Source: Xenoacremonium recifei | Lineage: Eukaryota > Ascomycota > Sordariomycetes > Hypocreales > Nectriaceae | Assembly (NCBI GenBank): GCA_012184525.1 | Contig: WOFQ01000021.1 | Coordinates: forward strand, 62,001 to 126,000 | DNA: 64,000 nt | Direction: 5' to 3' | Shown here: one piece after another, positions 23,094 through 34,308 of the stretch | Position numbering within the stretch: the first letter of the stretch is position 1 | Layout: each line of letters starts with the position of its first letter | Position numbers and translations under genes: made by a program | Notes under the pieces: model-generated | Seen by the model: only the letters and a program-made list of their open reading frames with translations | The model's database searches: none | Told to the model about the DNA's origin: nothing

Positions 23094-26000
23094 CGTAAAG
23101 GTCTGGAGGCGACACCGAGGTTCACAACGTATTTGCTCGGCGATGCAGCGAAGGCGACGGCGACGACGGTGACGACAAGCTCACAGCTGGGCCAGCCCAG
23201 TGCTTGTCTGTCTGACTCACGATGGCTCGACTCGGCCGCGAGGGTTGAGCGATGGAATCGTCAATGGGCGGTCAGACTCCGAAGAGCGAGAGACGCAATA
23301 AGCAGGCGACGAATCGATGCGGATCGAACAAAGCAAGGCTGGGAAGCTGGGAAGCTTTGGAGCTAGGAATCGAGGGGGGGCGCTTGCGCTTGTCGGCCGG
23401 TGCATGCGACGAGGCGAAAGATGATTGGTAGCGGCAGGGCGTCAAGGCTTCGAGGTTGCGGCGGCGTGTAGGTTTTGGCTGGCTGGGAGAGCTGAGCGTG
23501 CGCTGGGCGAGCGCCGAGCGAGTGGCACAGCGCCTATCGAGCGAGTCGTCGGAGAGGACGCGACGGAGAGGCCCAGGGCATGGGAGGAGAGGCGAAGCGA
23601 CGGCAACGAGGGCGAGGCAAAGCTCGTTGGACGGAGTTGTATAGTCGAAATGGCGTCGGCCGCGCTGATGTGCTGCCTTCTGCCAGTTGGGTCGCGCGAT
23701 GTCAGGCGAGAGCGAGGCAGGGCTAAGCGTTAGAGGAGGCAAGGAACCTAAGGTAAGGGCAGGCAAAGTAAGCTTGCTGGCCAGCACGGAGCAAGGTCCT
23801 GTTAGGCAGGGCGAGGCAGAGAAGAGTGCCGGGTTCTTTTCTGGGTCCCTGGGGCGGCGACGGGCAACTACTTACCGTAGCTAACAAACGGCGTTCAGGA
23901 GCAATCCAACAAAGAGTCGAGGGCCAAGTCTGCTGTACTCGAACAGAGAATGACAAAGTCTGGGCTCCCTCGACTTGCTCGATTGCCGATGCCCGATGAT
24001 GTGCGAGGGAGGTCGCGAGTAAGCTAGTCAGGCCGTGACTAATAAGGTGCCAAAGAGTTGGGGAACGAGGGAGAGGTCCGGAGTGTGTGGGAGGGATGGA
24101 AGAGGAAGAGGAGGAAGGGTCTGAGGCGGTGCAAAAGAGGTTGGGCGGGGGTGGGAAGCTGAAGGGGGGGGAGACAATGAGGAAGAGGTTTGACTCTGTG
24201 CCCTGGGAACCGATATGTCTGGGATATCTCCTCGAAGAGCTCAGGTAAGAATTTAAAGCCCCAGGGATAACGCAGAGACGGAGGCGACGGGAGTGTAATG
24301 ACGGGCGAGGTTCTTTTGGCAGCCCTGTCGGCCAGATAGGCGTTTTGCTGGGGTGGAAGGCAAGGTACCTGAAATTGTATGAAGATGGGCTGGAGATAAG
24401 AGTACCTGGATGGGGGTAGGGCACCGTGCCAGCAGTGCCTTTGGCGAGTACCGGCGACTTGGTATCTCTGTATGGCTTTGACGAAATGGAGATGCTAACA
24501 CAAGTTTTTGGAGGGCACAAAAAGTGGTGGGAGGGCACACAGCTATAGAGGAGAAAAGAGAGGATTGTCCAGCTCCGAAATCTCTGGAGAATGGAAACTG
24601 GAATGGGATCCTTGATAATGGATGATAATGAAGCAATGAAGCAAGAGCACCTGGCCGACTCCCTGGCCCGTCAGCTTCCTTCCCACTGAAAGGACCCGTA
24701 GACGGGAGCTTCCAGCGGGTTTAGTGGATGGAGGTTCCCTAGACCCAGCTGACGGAGCGCGCTTATTGGAGGCGGCGGCCAAGACCCCACCGAGCTGGAA
24801 CTTCAGGGAACCTCAGTTACGGGGTAAGGTTGTATGTAACCTCAGTGCAATGATCTGCTGGGGTTGTACTGGCCTTGTACCTGTAAATAGACGCAGCTAA
24901 GTCTGATGCAGATTTGGCATAGATGAAAGCGGCGTCTGAACCAGAAGAGCAGCGAATTGATAACTGGCTGATGAAGTCTGGAACAAGGTAGGAGAGTTTC
25001 TGGCGCATGCTATACGAGATTTTGTACATGATGACGGCTAACTCCGTGCTCGGCAACGGAGAGCAAGCTCAAAGAAGTTGGATCTGACTCCCACGCACCC
25101 TGCAAGCCACCAAAAGAGCTCGAGTGTACACAGTTATTCTAGGGAAATTTCTTGACCTAAATACCTTATTCAAATCCCTAATCCAAATTGCTGATCTGAA
25201 TACCTTGTGTAAGTCCCTAGCCTTCTATGACACAGGCATCTAACTCACATTACCTGACTCAAAAGCTTGACTGTAACGCTCTTATCCTGGGAACTGGAAC
25301 TGAGGCACTTCGAGGTACATGCCGCAGCCCGGCGATACTCACCGCAGTACATGCGCCGCCATGTTGCCAAAATTGGAACCCTGCCCCTCCACCCCATGCA
25401 CCCTCAGCAAGGCAAAACCTGAGATATCCCATGCCCGCTGCTACTGAATGAGCCATGGGATAGTTCGCCTCTCGCATCAACCACGTCACCGCCGCCCCTC
25501 CCCCTCCCCTCTTCCCGCCCACGATCAGCACCCTACCCTGACGATCCCCCAGCGTTCGAGATTCTGCAGCCTCGCAGAAACGAGATTCTGAAACGTAGCT
25601 CGAAGTTCCCATTACGAGGGGGGCGGCCAACGTGACAGCGTCGAGTTCCCGCTTGGGAAGCCTCGGTGGCGCATCATCCGTTGTCATCTGCTCGGGGCAT
25701 TACGAGCGGCCAAATCGCAGGCTGGGGATTCGACCAGGTCCTTGTCCTGGTGAGGGGCAACGATGAGGTCATTGCTCAAGGACTCTCCAAAGACCACGCC
25801 CCCTCTCAGGTGCTCGTGGCTAAGGTATTCGTTGACAGATAGGAATATGCACATGCTACGGAATACGGCACGGGTCATATGGCAGAACGGCCTTCTATCC
25901 GCTGCGCCACAATGTATATACTCTCAGTTCCGTTGAGCCCGTTTGCAACTTCCAATCGCAGAATGATGCTCCAGTAATCATGACGGTCATGTCTAAGCTC

Positions 26001-26371
26001 TCGATCGTAATCACAAGAGAACGATTCCAGTACTAGTCCTTGTTTTCAGTTCAGCTTCGTGTTGGGCGGTGAGGCGTAAATGTGGCGTTGGGCTGTATGT
26101 ATGTATTCTGAGTGATGTGGATAGGTGGTTCTTGTAAGTCCTCGTAACCTCTCGGTATATGTGAAGAGCTTTCAAAAATAAGGGAATCATAGGCTTCTGC
26201 TATCAAAAAGTCAACGGGACACGGTGGTCTGCTTTTCAGTATAGATAAAAGACTTCAGAGTTTTCCAAACTCTCTCCCAATTTTGATTGCCATAGGATGC
26301 ATATGCTAGTCTCTGAAATGTCAACCCACGCCATGTGAAACAAAGTCTCCCAAGCGTACTCCATCCTCGAC
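23094..26371. other. 3.3-kb intergenic region between RhoGAP and UTP3
   Basis: No supported gene. The RhoGAP-proximal part (23.1-24.6 kb) gives several overlapping minus ORFs rich in Pro, Ser and Arg (largest 271 aa) that look like leader or promoter sequence. Two overlapping minus ORFs near 25259-25878 (142 and 64 aa) have no recognisable domain. A Pol III A-box-like sequence lies near 25894-25912 (see findings). Weak 20-bp direct repeats lie at 25161-25180 and 25200-25219. Confidence 0.45.
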
Positions 26372-28222
26372 TTACAGCCTCGTGCTTTTGATGACTGCAG
26401 AGTTGATACCCGACAGCTCTCCCTGGTATCCGCCCTTGGGCTCGCCGCCCTTCCAGACCGGCCGCATGCTCTTGAGTTTCTTCTGCTTGGCCTCGTACTG
26501 CTTGCGCTTCTTGACACGCGGGTTGCGCACATCCTTGCCGCGCTTAGGCGTAAGACCCTTGTTCTTCTGGATGGCGTACGTGATCTTGCGCTTCCCATCC
26601 TCGCCGACCTCTTCCGTCTCCACGACACGGTCCGCCTTGCTGGCTGCCGCGTACGCGGCATACCGCGCGGCCTTATCGTCCTTCTTCTTCTTGGAGTTGT
26701 GTGATACCATGTCGTAGTACTCGTCCTCTTCATCTCGGGCTGCTTTGGCTGTTACAGCATCCTCGGCGTCGCTGTCGTCGCCGAGGTCGGCGCCCATCTT
26801 CGAGTTCTTTTGGCCGCGACGTTCGGCCTCGGCGTTCAAACGGGCCTGGCGATCGCGGAGTCGCTCGCGGTAGGGAATGTCCATGTCACCTCCCGCATCA
26901 CGGCCAGCATCGGCGCGGCGGTTGGCCTTCTGGACAATCTGGGAAGTGTAGAACCTGAGACTCTTCTTGCGAGCGGCCTTGTCTGCCGCTGTCCGAGCAT
27001 CAAGGGTATCCTCTTCGCCAAAGTCGGAGTTGTCGTCGGCGATCTGAGCAATAGTCTTCTTCTGCGTCTTTGACTTCTTCGTTGCCAAAGGTAAATCGTA
27101 GAGATCGGCAACAGCAGCCTCGCTTGCCTTAGACTTCGCAAGTTTCTTCGCGCGCTTCTCGGCAGAAGCCTTCTCCTGCTTGGATGATTTCTTGCTCTTC
27201 TTGGGTTTCCCATCAGCGTCCTCAGCCGCAAGTTCCACAAACTCCTCGACATTGAGCTCTGCAGTGCTATCAGAGCTCTTTGTCGACTTCATGTCCTTGA
27301 TTTTTGACCAAGCTTCTCGACAGCTCACCAGAGTCTCCATGACCTCGTGATCCCTCAGTTCTGAAGGATCGAGTGCCTTCTGTACTTTTCCTGTGTCTCT
27401 AGCTGGCGAAGTAAGAATGGCGAAATAGCTGGCGAGCGCAGCGACGTAACATCCAAGAACCCAGTACTTGATGGCTTCCAACGACTTGCCCGATTTTCCC
27501 TGAGCACTCTGTTGTAGCTCGACAAGAGTGGGCTGTAGGAGCTCAAACTCCTTGACAAGAGGTTCGAATTCGGGATAGCGACTCTGCAGCATTCTGTATC
27601 GCTCTTCTGGACTCATGTCATCGGTAATCTCGATATCCTTGAGAACTTCTGTAACGGTTTCTTCTCCTTCGCCTTCCTCCGCATCTCCAGCTAGCCATTC
27701 GTCGCCGTCAAAGATGAAGTCTTCCTCAGCCATCTTGGATAGCTTCTTCTGTTGAAGTCGTTTAGCCTCGACTTCCTCCTCCATGGCATCGGCTTCGGTT
27801 TCGAGATTGTCGGCATTGTAGTAGTCTGATTTGGAGGCACCCCACCACCCAGAGTCGCCCTCTTCTTCTTCTCCTTGTGCTTCTTCATCTTCAGAAAGAT
27901 TGCTCTTTTTGCCTTTCGATTTCTTAGGTCGACTTTCTTCCTCTGCCTCCTCGTCCTCGTCCTCATCCTCGTCGGAATCATCGTCGTCATAGCCGAGAAT
28001 TTCTTCGTCCGATAGCTCCAAGTCCTCGTCTTCCTTTCTTCGTCGCTTCGAAATTGGCTCGTCCTCTAACAATATTTGATCTCGGTTAAGGAAGTACTCG
28101 TCTTCGGAATCAGCGACATCCTCGTAGGTGGTAATGGGACCGAGTCGAGCCTCCGAGGGGTCGAGTTCCTTGGGGCCGGTCGGCTGCGCATTGCGGCCAG
28201 AAGCCTTTCTCTTCTTTGCCAT
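26372..28222 (-). CDS. UTP3: Small-subunit processome protein Utp3/Sas10
   Basis: Nucleolar factor of the U3 SSU processome needed for 18S rRNA maturation. Single exon, 616 aa, close to the family length. The N-terminal third is very acidic (DDDDSDEDEDEDEE). A Sas10/Utp3/C1D helical domain follows around residues 205-330 (MLQSRYPEFEPLVKEFELL and LEAIKYWVLGCYVAALASYF). A Lys-rich linker leads to the typical basic C-terminal Sas10 block: NKGLTPKRGKDVRNPRVKKR and MRPVWKGGEPKGGYQGE. The start is the only ATG giving MAKKRKASGRN. Divergent from the CLC gene. Strong call. Confidence 0.95.
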   Translation of the reverse strand: MAKKRKASGRNAQPTGPKELDPSEARLGPITTYEDVADSEDEYFLNRDQILLEDEPISKRRRKEDEDLELSDEEILGYDDDDSDEDEDEDEEAEEESRPKKSKGKKSNLSEDEEAQGEEEEGDSGWWGASKSDYYNADNLETEADAMEEEVEAKRLQQKKLSKMAEEDFIFDGDEWLAGDAEEGEGEETVTEVLKDIEITDDMSPEERYRMLQSRYPEFEPLVKEFELLQPTLVELQQSAQGKSGKSLEAIKYWVLGCYVAALASYFAILTSPARDTGKVQKALDPSELRDHEVMETLVSCREAWSKIKDMKSTKSSDSTAELNVEEFVELAAEDADGKPKKSKKSSKQEKASAEKRAKKLAKSKASEAAVADLYDLPLATKKSKTQKKTIAQIADDNSDFGEEDTLDARTAADKAARKKSLRFYTSQIVQKANRRADAGRDAGGDMDIPYRERLRDRQARLNAEAERRGQKNSKMGADLGDDSDAEDAVTAKAARDEEDEYYDMVSHNSKKKKDDKAARYAAYAAASKADRVVETEEVGEDGKRKITYAIQKNKGLTPKRGKDVRNPRVKKRKQYEAKQKKLKSMRPVWKGGEPKGGYQGELSGINSAVIKSTRL

Positions 28223-29599
28223 AGCTGCAGAGAATTGAGAAAAGGTTTAGAGAAACGAATAGTGGGTGAAGGGTCGTGAGGGTTGTCACTGGTTGCAGAG
28301 CCTCCAAGATCCGTCTCCTGGAGTTGGCGGTCGATGCTCTCAATCACTTGGGCAAAACCGTCTTGAAAATTTCCCAAAATTCTTTATCTTATCGGCAGGG
28401 GTGTGGGGGGCCGCCCTGTGGAGCTGGGATGGCTTCTCTCATGGGACTCCAGGCAGGCGGCATGGCGGAATTACCTGAAGCCGCTGACGCAGGTCCCTCG
28501 TGACGTACTGTGTGCCACGTGCAGCATGCCATTGAAGAAAAGTGTAAGCCCGTGCTGCATTGCACAGATGCCTGGCCGGATTGCACTTTAGTCAGGTACA
28601 GAGCTGTACAGATAGCTACGGACTCCCCGGATTCCGGGCTTGTGTGCAGTGTCACTCGGACGCTTGGGTTGCGAAACAGCCTCCCCGCGACCAAAATACC
28701 TCAGCAGCGGAAATGATGCATTTCAAATGCCTGTTGTCGATCGCCAGCTCCCTCAGCGTGTCGAAGGGTCCTGCCATGGGACGGCCCTCGGTTGCAAATA
28801 CAGCGGAGACAACAGTGAGTGCTATTGCTTCTCAGTGGTCCATGCACCTCCATTTTCAGGGTCCGTCCACTAGCAGGTCCCTGCTCCGGCCAGTCTAGAG
28901 CCAATGAGCCTTCCCTGTGACTGCTGAAAGTGTGTTGTGGCTGCCGCGCCCAGCCCGGCTCGAGGTGACGAGGTCGCACTGCAGCTAGCAGCTAATAACG
29001 AGTTCGATCGTCATGAAACCTGCCCGTTGATATGCAACAGTAGCGAAGAAGTCGCGACTCTTGCTCCGCCAACACCTACCTCCCCGCTCTGTTTTTCTCC
29101 TTACAACAACCTTCCTCCAGGCAGGCCGCATTAGGCCACAGTCTTGTCTTGTCGTCGAGACAGGCGCCCGGCCTTCTGGTCAGCAATTCAAGTCACGAGC
29201 ATCATTCTGACCCCGGGAACCTCTGAGACAAGACATCTGCGTGGAGCTCCTTCATCATTCCGACGCCGGACGATACGAGCCACACCCCTTCGCAGATCGC
29301 GCCGTCACGAGTCGTCCGCAGAGCAAATCCAATGCAAAGCACTGTGATAGTCGCTGCGCCCTGATATACGAAATAACGCACCTAATCTGATCCGATCTTT
29401 TCTGCCGTCGACTGCCTTGATTTCCTAGATGGCCTCGCCTGTGCACCTAAATCGTTTGTCATCCACCGTCCTCCTCCAAGGCCCCGATCCCGAGTCTTGA
29501 CCGAATTCGACGATACGCCCCTCGAACAATTGATTAGCATTTCTGGCTATAGACACATATTAAAAACCAGGGAGCAACTGCTTCCCCACGTCTGCCATC
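28223..29599. other. Intergenic region between divergent UTP3 and CLC
   Basis: No supported gene; only short overlapping ORFs. It must contain both promoters and leaders. The CLC-proximal 500 bp is pyrimidine-rich, as often seen just before fungal start codons. Confidence 0.5.
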
Positions 29600-32576
29600 A
29601 TGGCTGATCGTGAGAGAGATGGCGGCCTGTCCCAGCCGTCCTCCCCTCGCTCGACCCGACGACCATTTCCTCTGAGTCGACATCACTCAGTCGGCGACCC
29701 TGACGAACGATCGCCGCTACTCACAGCCTCAAGATCAAGGCTGAGAATTCAAAACAGCGCCACGTCCTCGAGGAACGCGGCGGCATCTCTATCTCGCAAC
29801 CACAGCTTTACAGGTAAGATGAATATCGGATTGCTGGCGCACTGGGACGCTGACCACCTGGTCGCCTATAGGAGGTCCGAGTTATGGGACTAGGAATCAT
29901 AGCCGGCACGGATCATGGGGCTCCCGTCTCATCAACGCCCTCTCCGATCGCCAAGAGTCTGGAGTGTCAGAGTCCAAGGGTTCCATTTTCCCTGACGAAC
30001 GGGTTTGGTACGATCAATTTACAAGCACGGATTGGGTTCACGATGCCATCGCCGACTCTTACCGTGTCAAGGAGCTTCGAAGCAGGAAGGACATCTGGGG
30101 CCGGCTCCGAGTCGCCTTCGACGGTGCACAAGGTTGGATTCTGAGTGCCCTCAGCGGTGTCATAATCGCCCTCATGGCGTACACTGTCGATGTCTCTGAG
30201 GCGACTGTCTACGATCTCAAGGATGGTTATTGTGCGAAGGGATGGTATCTGAGCAGGAGGGTAAGTTTGAAGTGCCCATAGCCATGGCATTGGAAAACCC
30301 TTGGCGCGCATTTGACTAACACAGTTATAGAAATGCTGCCCAGAAGGGTTTTGTGATGATTGGAAGACATGGGCTGAGGCCCTTAACTACCATCCTTTCG
30401 GAAAGAAGTGGACCAACTTTATCATTTACATGATCTTCGTGCTTTCGTTGGCCCTCTTGGCCTGTTGGGTTGCCCTCTGGACCAAGACTATTGTCCCTTC
30501 AGCGTACCGGCTCACCACTTTCGACGAGAACCTGGCCGCGGAACGCGTCCCTCAGCCAAGCGATGATGCTGAAAGCGACTCCTCGGAGAGGACCACACCT
30601 CGTCAGCCAGAGCCCGCCCCTGAGAACCCTCCAATGATATACTACTCTGCCGCCGGCAGCGGCGTTGCAGAGGTACGAGTTATTCTCAGCGGATTCGTTC
30701 TCCACGGCTTCCTTGGAGTAAGGACCCTTATCATCAAGATGGTTGCTTTGATTCTTAGCGTCGCCTCGGGCATGAGTCTGGGTAAAGAAGGCCCCTACGT
30801 TCACATGGCGGCTTGCGTTGGTAACATTACTTGTCGACTCTTCTCGAAATACGACAGCAACGACGGTAAAAGACGTGAGGTGCTCTCTGCCGCAGCTGCC
30901 GCCGGAGTAGCAGTCGCCTTTGGAGCCCCCCTTGGCGGTGTCCTTTTCGGGTTGGAGGAGGTATCATACTTCTTCCCGGCCAAGACCCTTTTCAGAACGT
31001 TCTTCTGCTGCATCATTGCCGCGCTCTCTCTCAAGTTTCTCAATCCCTATGGTACCCACAAGATTGTCATGTTCCAAGTTCGGTACCTGGTGGATTGGGA
31101 ATATTTTGAGCTGGGCTCCTTCATCTTTGTTGGGTTCCTAGGGGGTGCAGTAGGGGCTCTGTTCATCAAGGCGTCGAAACACTGGGCTCAAACATTCCGA
31201 CGCATCAAAGTCATTAAGAGGTACCCTCTTCTGGAGGTTTTCTTGGTAGCTCTGGTGACTGGTCTCATGAGTTACTGGAATCCACTAACCAAACAGCCTG
31301 TGGCCGAACTACTTCTCAACCTTGCTTCCCCATGCGAAGGTGCAGATCTCGATGACGAAGAATCTGCGCTCTGTCCCAAATCCATTGACGACATCCCATC
31401 GATTCTTCTGCTGCTAGTTGTAGCTCTACTGATAAAGGGGTTCCTTACCGTCATCACTTTTGGCATTGTAAGTCAATTTAACGGGAAAGGCTGAGGAGAA
31501 GGGTGATCTAACAGGAGTCACAGAAAGTCCCTGCCGGAATCTACGTCCCGTCCATGGTTGTTGGTGGTCTCATGGGTCGGATTGTCGGTCACCTAGCTCA
31601 GTGGCTCGTCCTCCGATTCTCTGACTGGAGAATTTGGGGCAATTGCCCGGCAATGTCAGACGGCACATGTATCCAACCTGGCGTCTATGGACTCATCGCC
31701 GCCGGTGCCACTATGTGCGGTGTGACCAGACTGTCGGTCACACTGGCTGTCATCTTGTTCGAGCTTACAGGCAGTCTCGACTACGTGCTGCCCTTTTCTC
31801 TGGCCATTCTTGTGGCCAAGTGGACGGCGGACGCGATGGAGCCGAACAGCATATATGTGAGTCGTAGCACCAATTTCAACAATGGTGCCGTTTACTGATA
31901 GGCTGCAGGACCTTCTCACAAACATGAACTCATACCCATTCTTGGACAACAAACACAAGCCCATCTTTACCGAGGATCTGGCCGATATCGTGCCTCGTGT
32001 GCGCCGGGAGCGAATAATTGACATTACAAATTCGCCCCTTGTGCCTGCGACGAGTCTTCGAGTCAAACTAGAGCTCTTACATCGGGCCGGCGAACTTGAT
32101 GGAGGATTGCCAATTGTGCGAGACGGCATCTTGGTAGGACTGATCCCGGCGCCAGACCTCGGCTTCGCGCTGGATCAGCTCGAGGACGAAAGCACTAATT
32201 TATGCTTGATGGATCATGTCCCGAGCATTGACGAGGAAGAAGGCCCCGTGGATCCGACTGACTTTACTCCATACATTGACCCTGTGAGTGATGCGTATAA
32301 TGCGTAGTACTCTATTATGGGCAGCTAATGTTCTGTAGGCTCCCGTTGCCCTAGATGTTCGATCGCCTATGGATCTCGTCTACGAATGCTTCGCGAAGCT
32401 TGGTCTTCGATACATTTGTGTCTTGAAAGACGGCAAATATGCAGGAATGGTAAGTTGTGATGCTGTGATGAAGCTTTCCTCGTCTCCTATCGCCATGAAA
32501 GTTGCTGACAGGGAATGGACAGACGCACAAGAAGACATTTGTGCGATATATGCGAGAACACGAGAAGGATGAATAA
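29600..32576 (+). CDS. CLC-family chloride transporter with CBS domains
   Basis: Membrane chloride transporter of the eukaryotic CLC-3/4/5 and yeast Gef1 class, probably in Golgi/endosome/vacuole. Exons 29600-29813, 29872-30260, 30331-31467, 31524-31856, 31909-32283, 32339-32449, 32523-32576 give 870 aa. The N-terminus is Ser/Arg-rich and cytosolic. The core has AAGSGVAEVRVILSGF, GMSLGKEGPYVH (gating glutamate present), APLGGVLFGLEEVSYFFP (glutamate at the proton-pathway position), KVPAGIYVPSMVVG and GVYGLIAAGA. Two CBS segments follow (SYPFLDNKHKPIF; APVALDVRSPMDLVYECF). Both glutamates suggest a 2Cl-/H+ exchanger and not a pure channel; that is inference from family knowledge. The last exon is only 54 nt. 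All introns sit cleanly in frame. Confidence 0.94.
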
Positions 32577-34308
32577 GGATCTGGTTGACATTGACAACAA
32601 GAGAAGGCCAACCGATATTCCTAATGACAGTTCCCAGCCGAAGATGGATGAAGGCCCTCGGACCTAACATCCCGATGGATGTGGGGATGTTGGAGAGGTG
32701 CGCTGCGGACATCTCCTACAGCGACGGGCGACTACCACGGACTTCTCCTGAGCGCCTTCGGCCTTCGGAGCGCATTCTCCTACAAACTTTCGAATCGCGA
32801 GTATGATTATATTGCTTCAGGCCAATGCCCTCTAGAACGAGTGGGATAGCCCTTTTTCGCTTTTGCGTTACTTAGCATTGGGACTGGCGCATGGTTTGGT
32901 ATAGTTATCATGGTTGTTTTCTTCTTGAAGTTTCTTCTCCATTATACTGGGAGCATAGGAGCATACACTCATGGCCCGGCTTTTTTGCGGTTCTCATAGC
33001 ATTGCATAGGTCACAGCATTGCATACCCTTGGATAGTGGCAGAGGTGAGAGTTTAGAGGGGTCAAGAGTAATAGAGGTGTCCCAGACAGATTGAAGGAGG
33101 AAGAGAGGGAAGGCAAGATTAGTACAAGAATCGGCAACAATTTTTGTTCAAAATTTGTTGACACTGAATGGAAGTGAGGCTGACGATGGGGTCGCTGTTT
33201 GTTGAAGCTCTCAGTTGACTTGCCCGAAAGGATGTATGCGGGCAGAGTCGTGATTGGCCGGTGTCTAAGGGTCTGTGTCCCATAAGTGTTGGAGAGTGCC
33301 GTGACCGCTGGAAGTCTCGGCAGCGATGGATTTAATAACAGCGTCCAGAATTGGAGATCCCCCAGCAAGTGCACACAAAAACGGACCCGGCAGCTGATGG
33401 CCGGAACCGGACCGGGAATACTTGCTCTTTCTTTGAGCAAGCGCGCGCTCGATAAGAGACCTGGAGATACCTGGGACAGAGACAAAACGGGCCAGAGAGC
33501 GAGGCGGCTCCGCTCTGCATAGAGTCAGGGTCCATCGCGTATCTCCAGGGCCTCTGTATCTCATCCCTGTCCGATCCCCGGAGCTCTCGAGCAGTGCCGC
33601 AGCGCAAGGACCTCTTCTGCACGTGGAAGATCGAGATGGCAGGAAAACGTACTGAATACTACATCATCTGATCAGTGCAGGGCTGCGATTGGGTTGGCGC
33701 CGCGCTGCCCTGGTCCTTGCTGTGACCTCCAAATAAACAAGACGGCGGGACGTAGACATGACGACGTTGCGGAGGGACAGCGATCCAAGTCGGCCAGGTA
33801 CAATACATTTACTGCCCTGTAAGTCGCTTCGGGTGTCGACAGTAGCGGCGACACGCTTCTAGTACAAAATCGGAGCGGCTAGACGAGGTATCCAGCGGTG
33901 TCTAGTGGGCGTTGGCCTAGTCGCGGGGGAGTGTCTTACCGTTTGAGCAGGTCAAGAGAGCTCCCCTCCGTCAATCGAGGCATTCCTGGGACAAGCCCGC
34001 TGATAAAAGGACGAAGCCGCCCCTCCCACACCCGCGGGGCCTTCCACGAACTTGTTCCTTGTCTCTTCAACTCTTTGACGTATGTGGTTTGTCTGAGAAA
34101 GCTTCGACAGAGCATCGATTCGGTAATTGCAAGTCAAGAGACTGAGCGTCGTTATCGCAGCTTTTGAGGAAGGCGCGAGGAGAGCTCAATTGAACTCCTT
34201 CCGACCCAGCTCATAACTTCACCTCTTCGGGCTTCAATCTGTCTCAATCTCTTCCTCTTCCTCTCAAATCCTTTTCTTGCTGCCTCATTCAACAGCAAAA
34301 TCGCCAAA
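32577..34308. other. Intergenic region between CLC and GABA transaminase
   Basis: No supported gene. It holds the CLC 3' flank and the GABA-T promoter and leader; 34.20-34.30 kb is a CT-rich leader. Minus-strand ORFs (largest 163 aa, 32994-33485) show no motif. Confidence 0.5.

Noticed and set aside
23272..24538. 171- and 271-aa minus ORFs upstream of the RhoGAP gene
   Set aside because: Pro/Ser-rich with no motif; lie where the RhoGAP promoter and leader should be.
25161..25219. Pair of 20-bp direct repeats (ATACCTT...TCCCTA)
   Set aside because: Four mismatches in 20 and only two copies; no flanking element to suggest a mobile element.
25259..25878. Overlapping 142- and 64-aa minus ORFs, considered as a small spliced or decayed gene
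   Set aside because: No intron joins them into a recognisable protein, and the Gly-rich stretch looks compositional.
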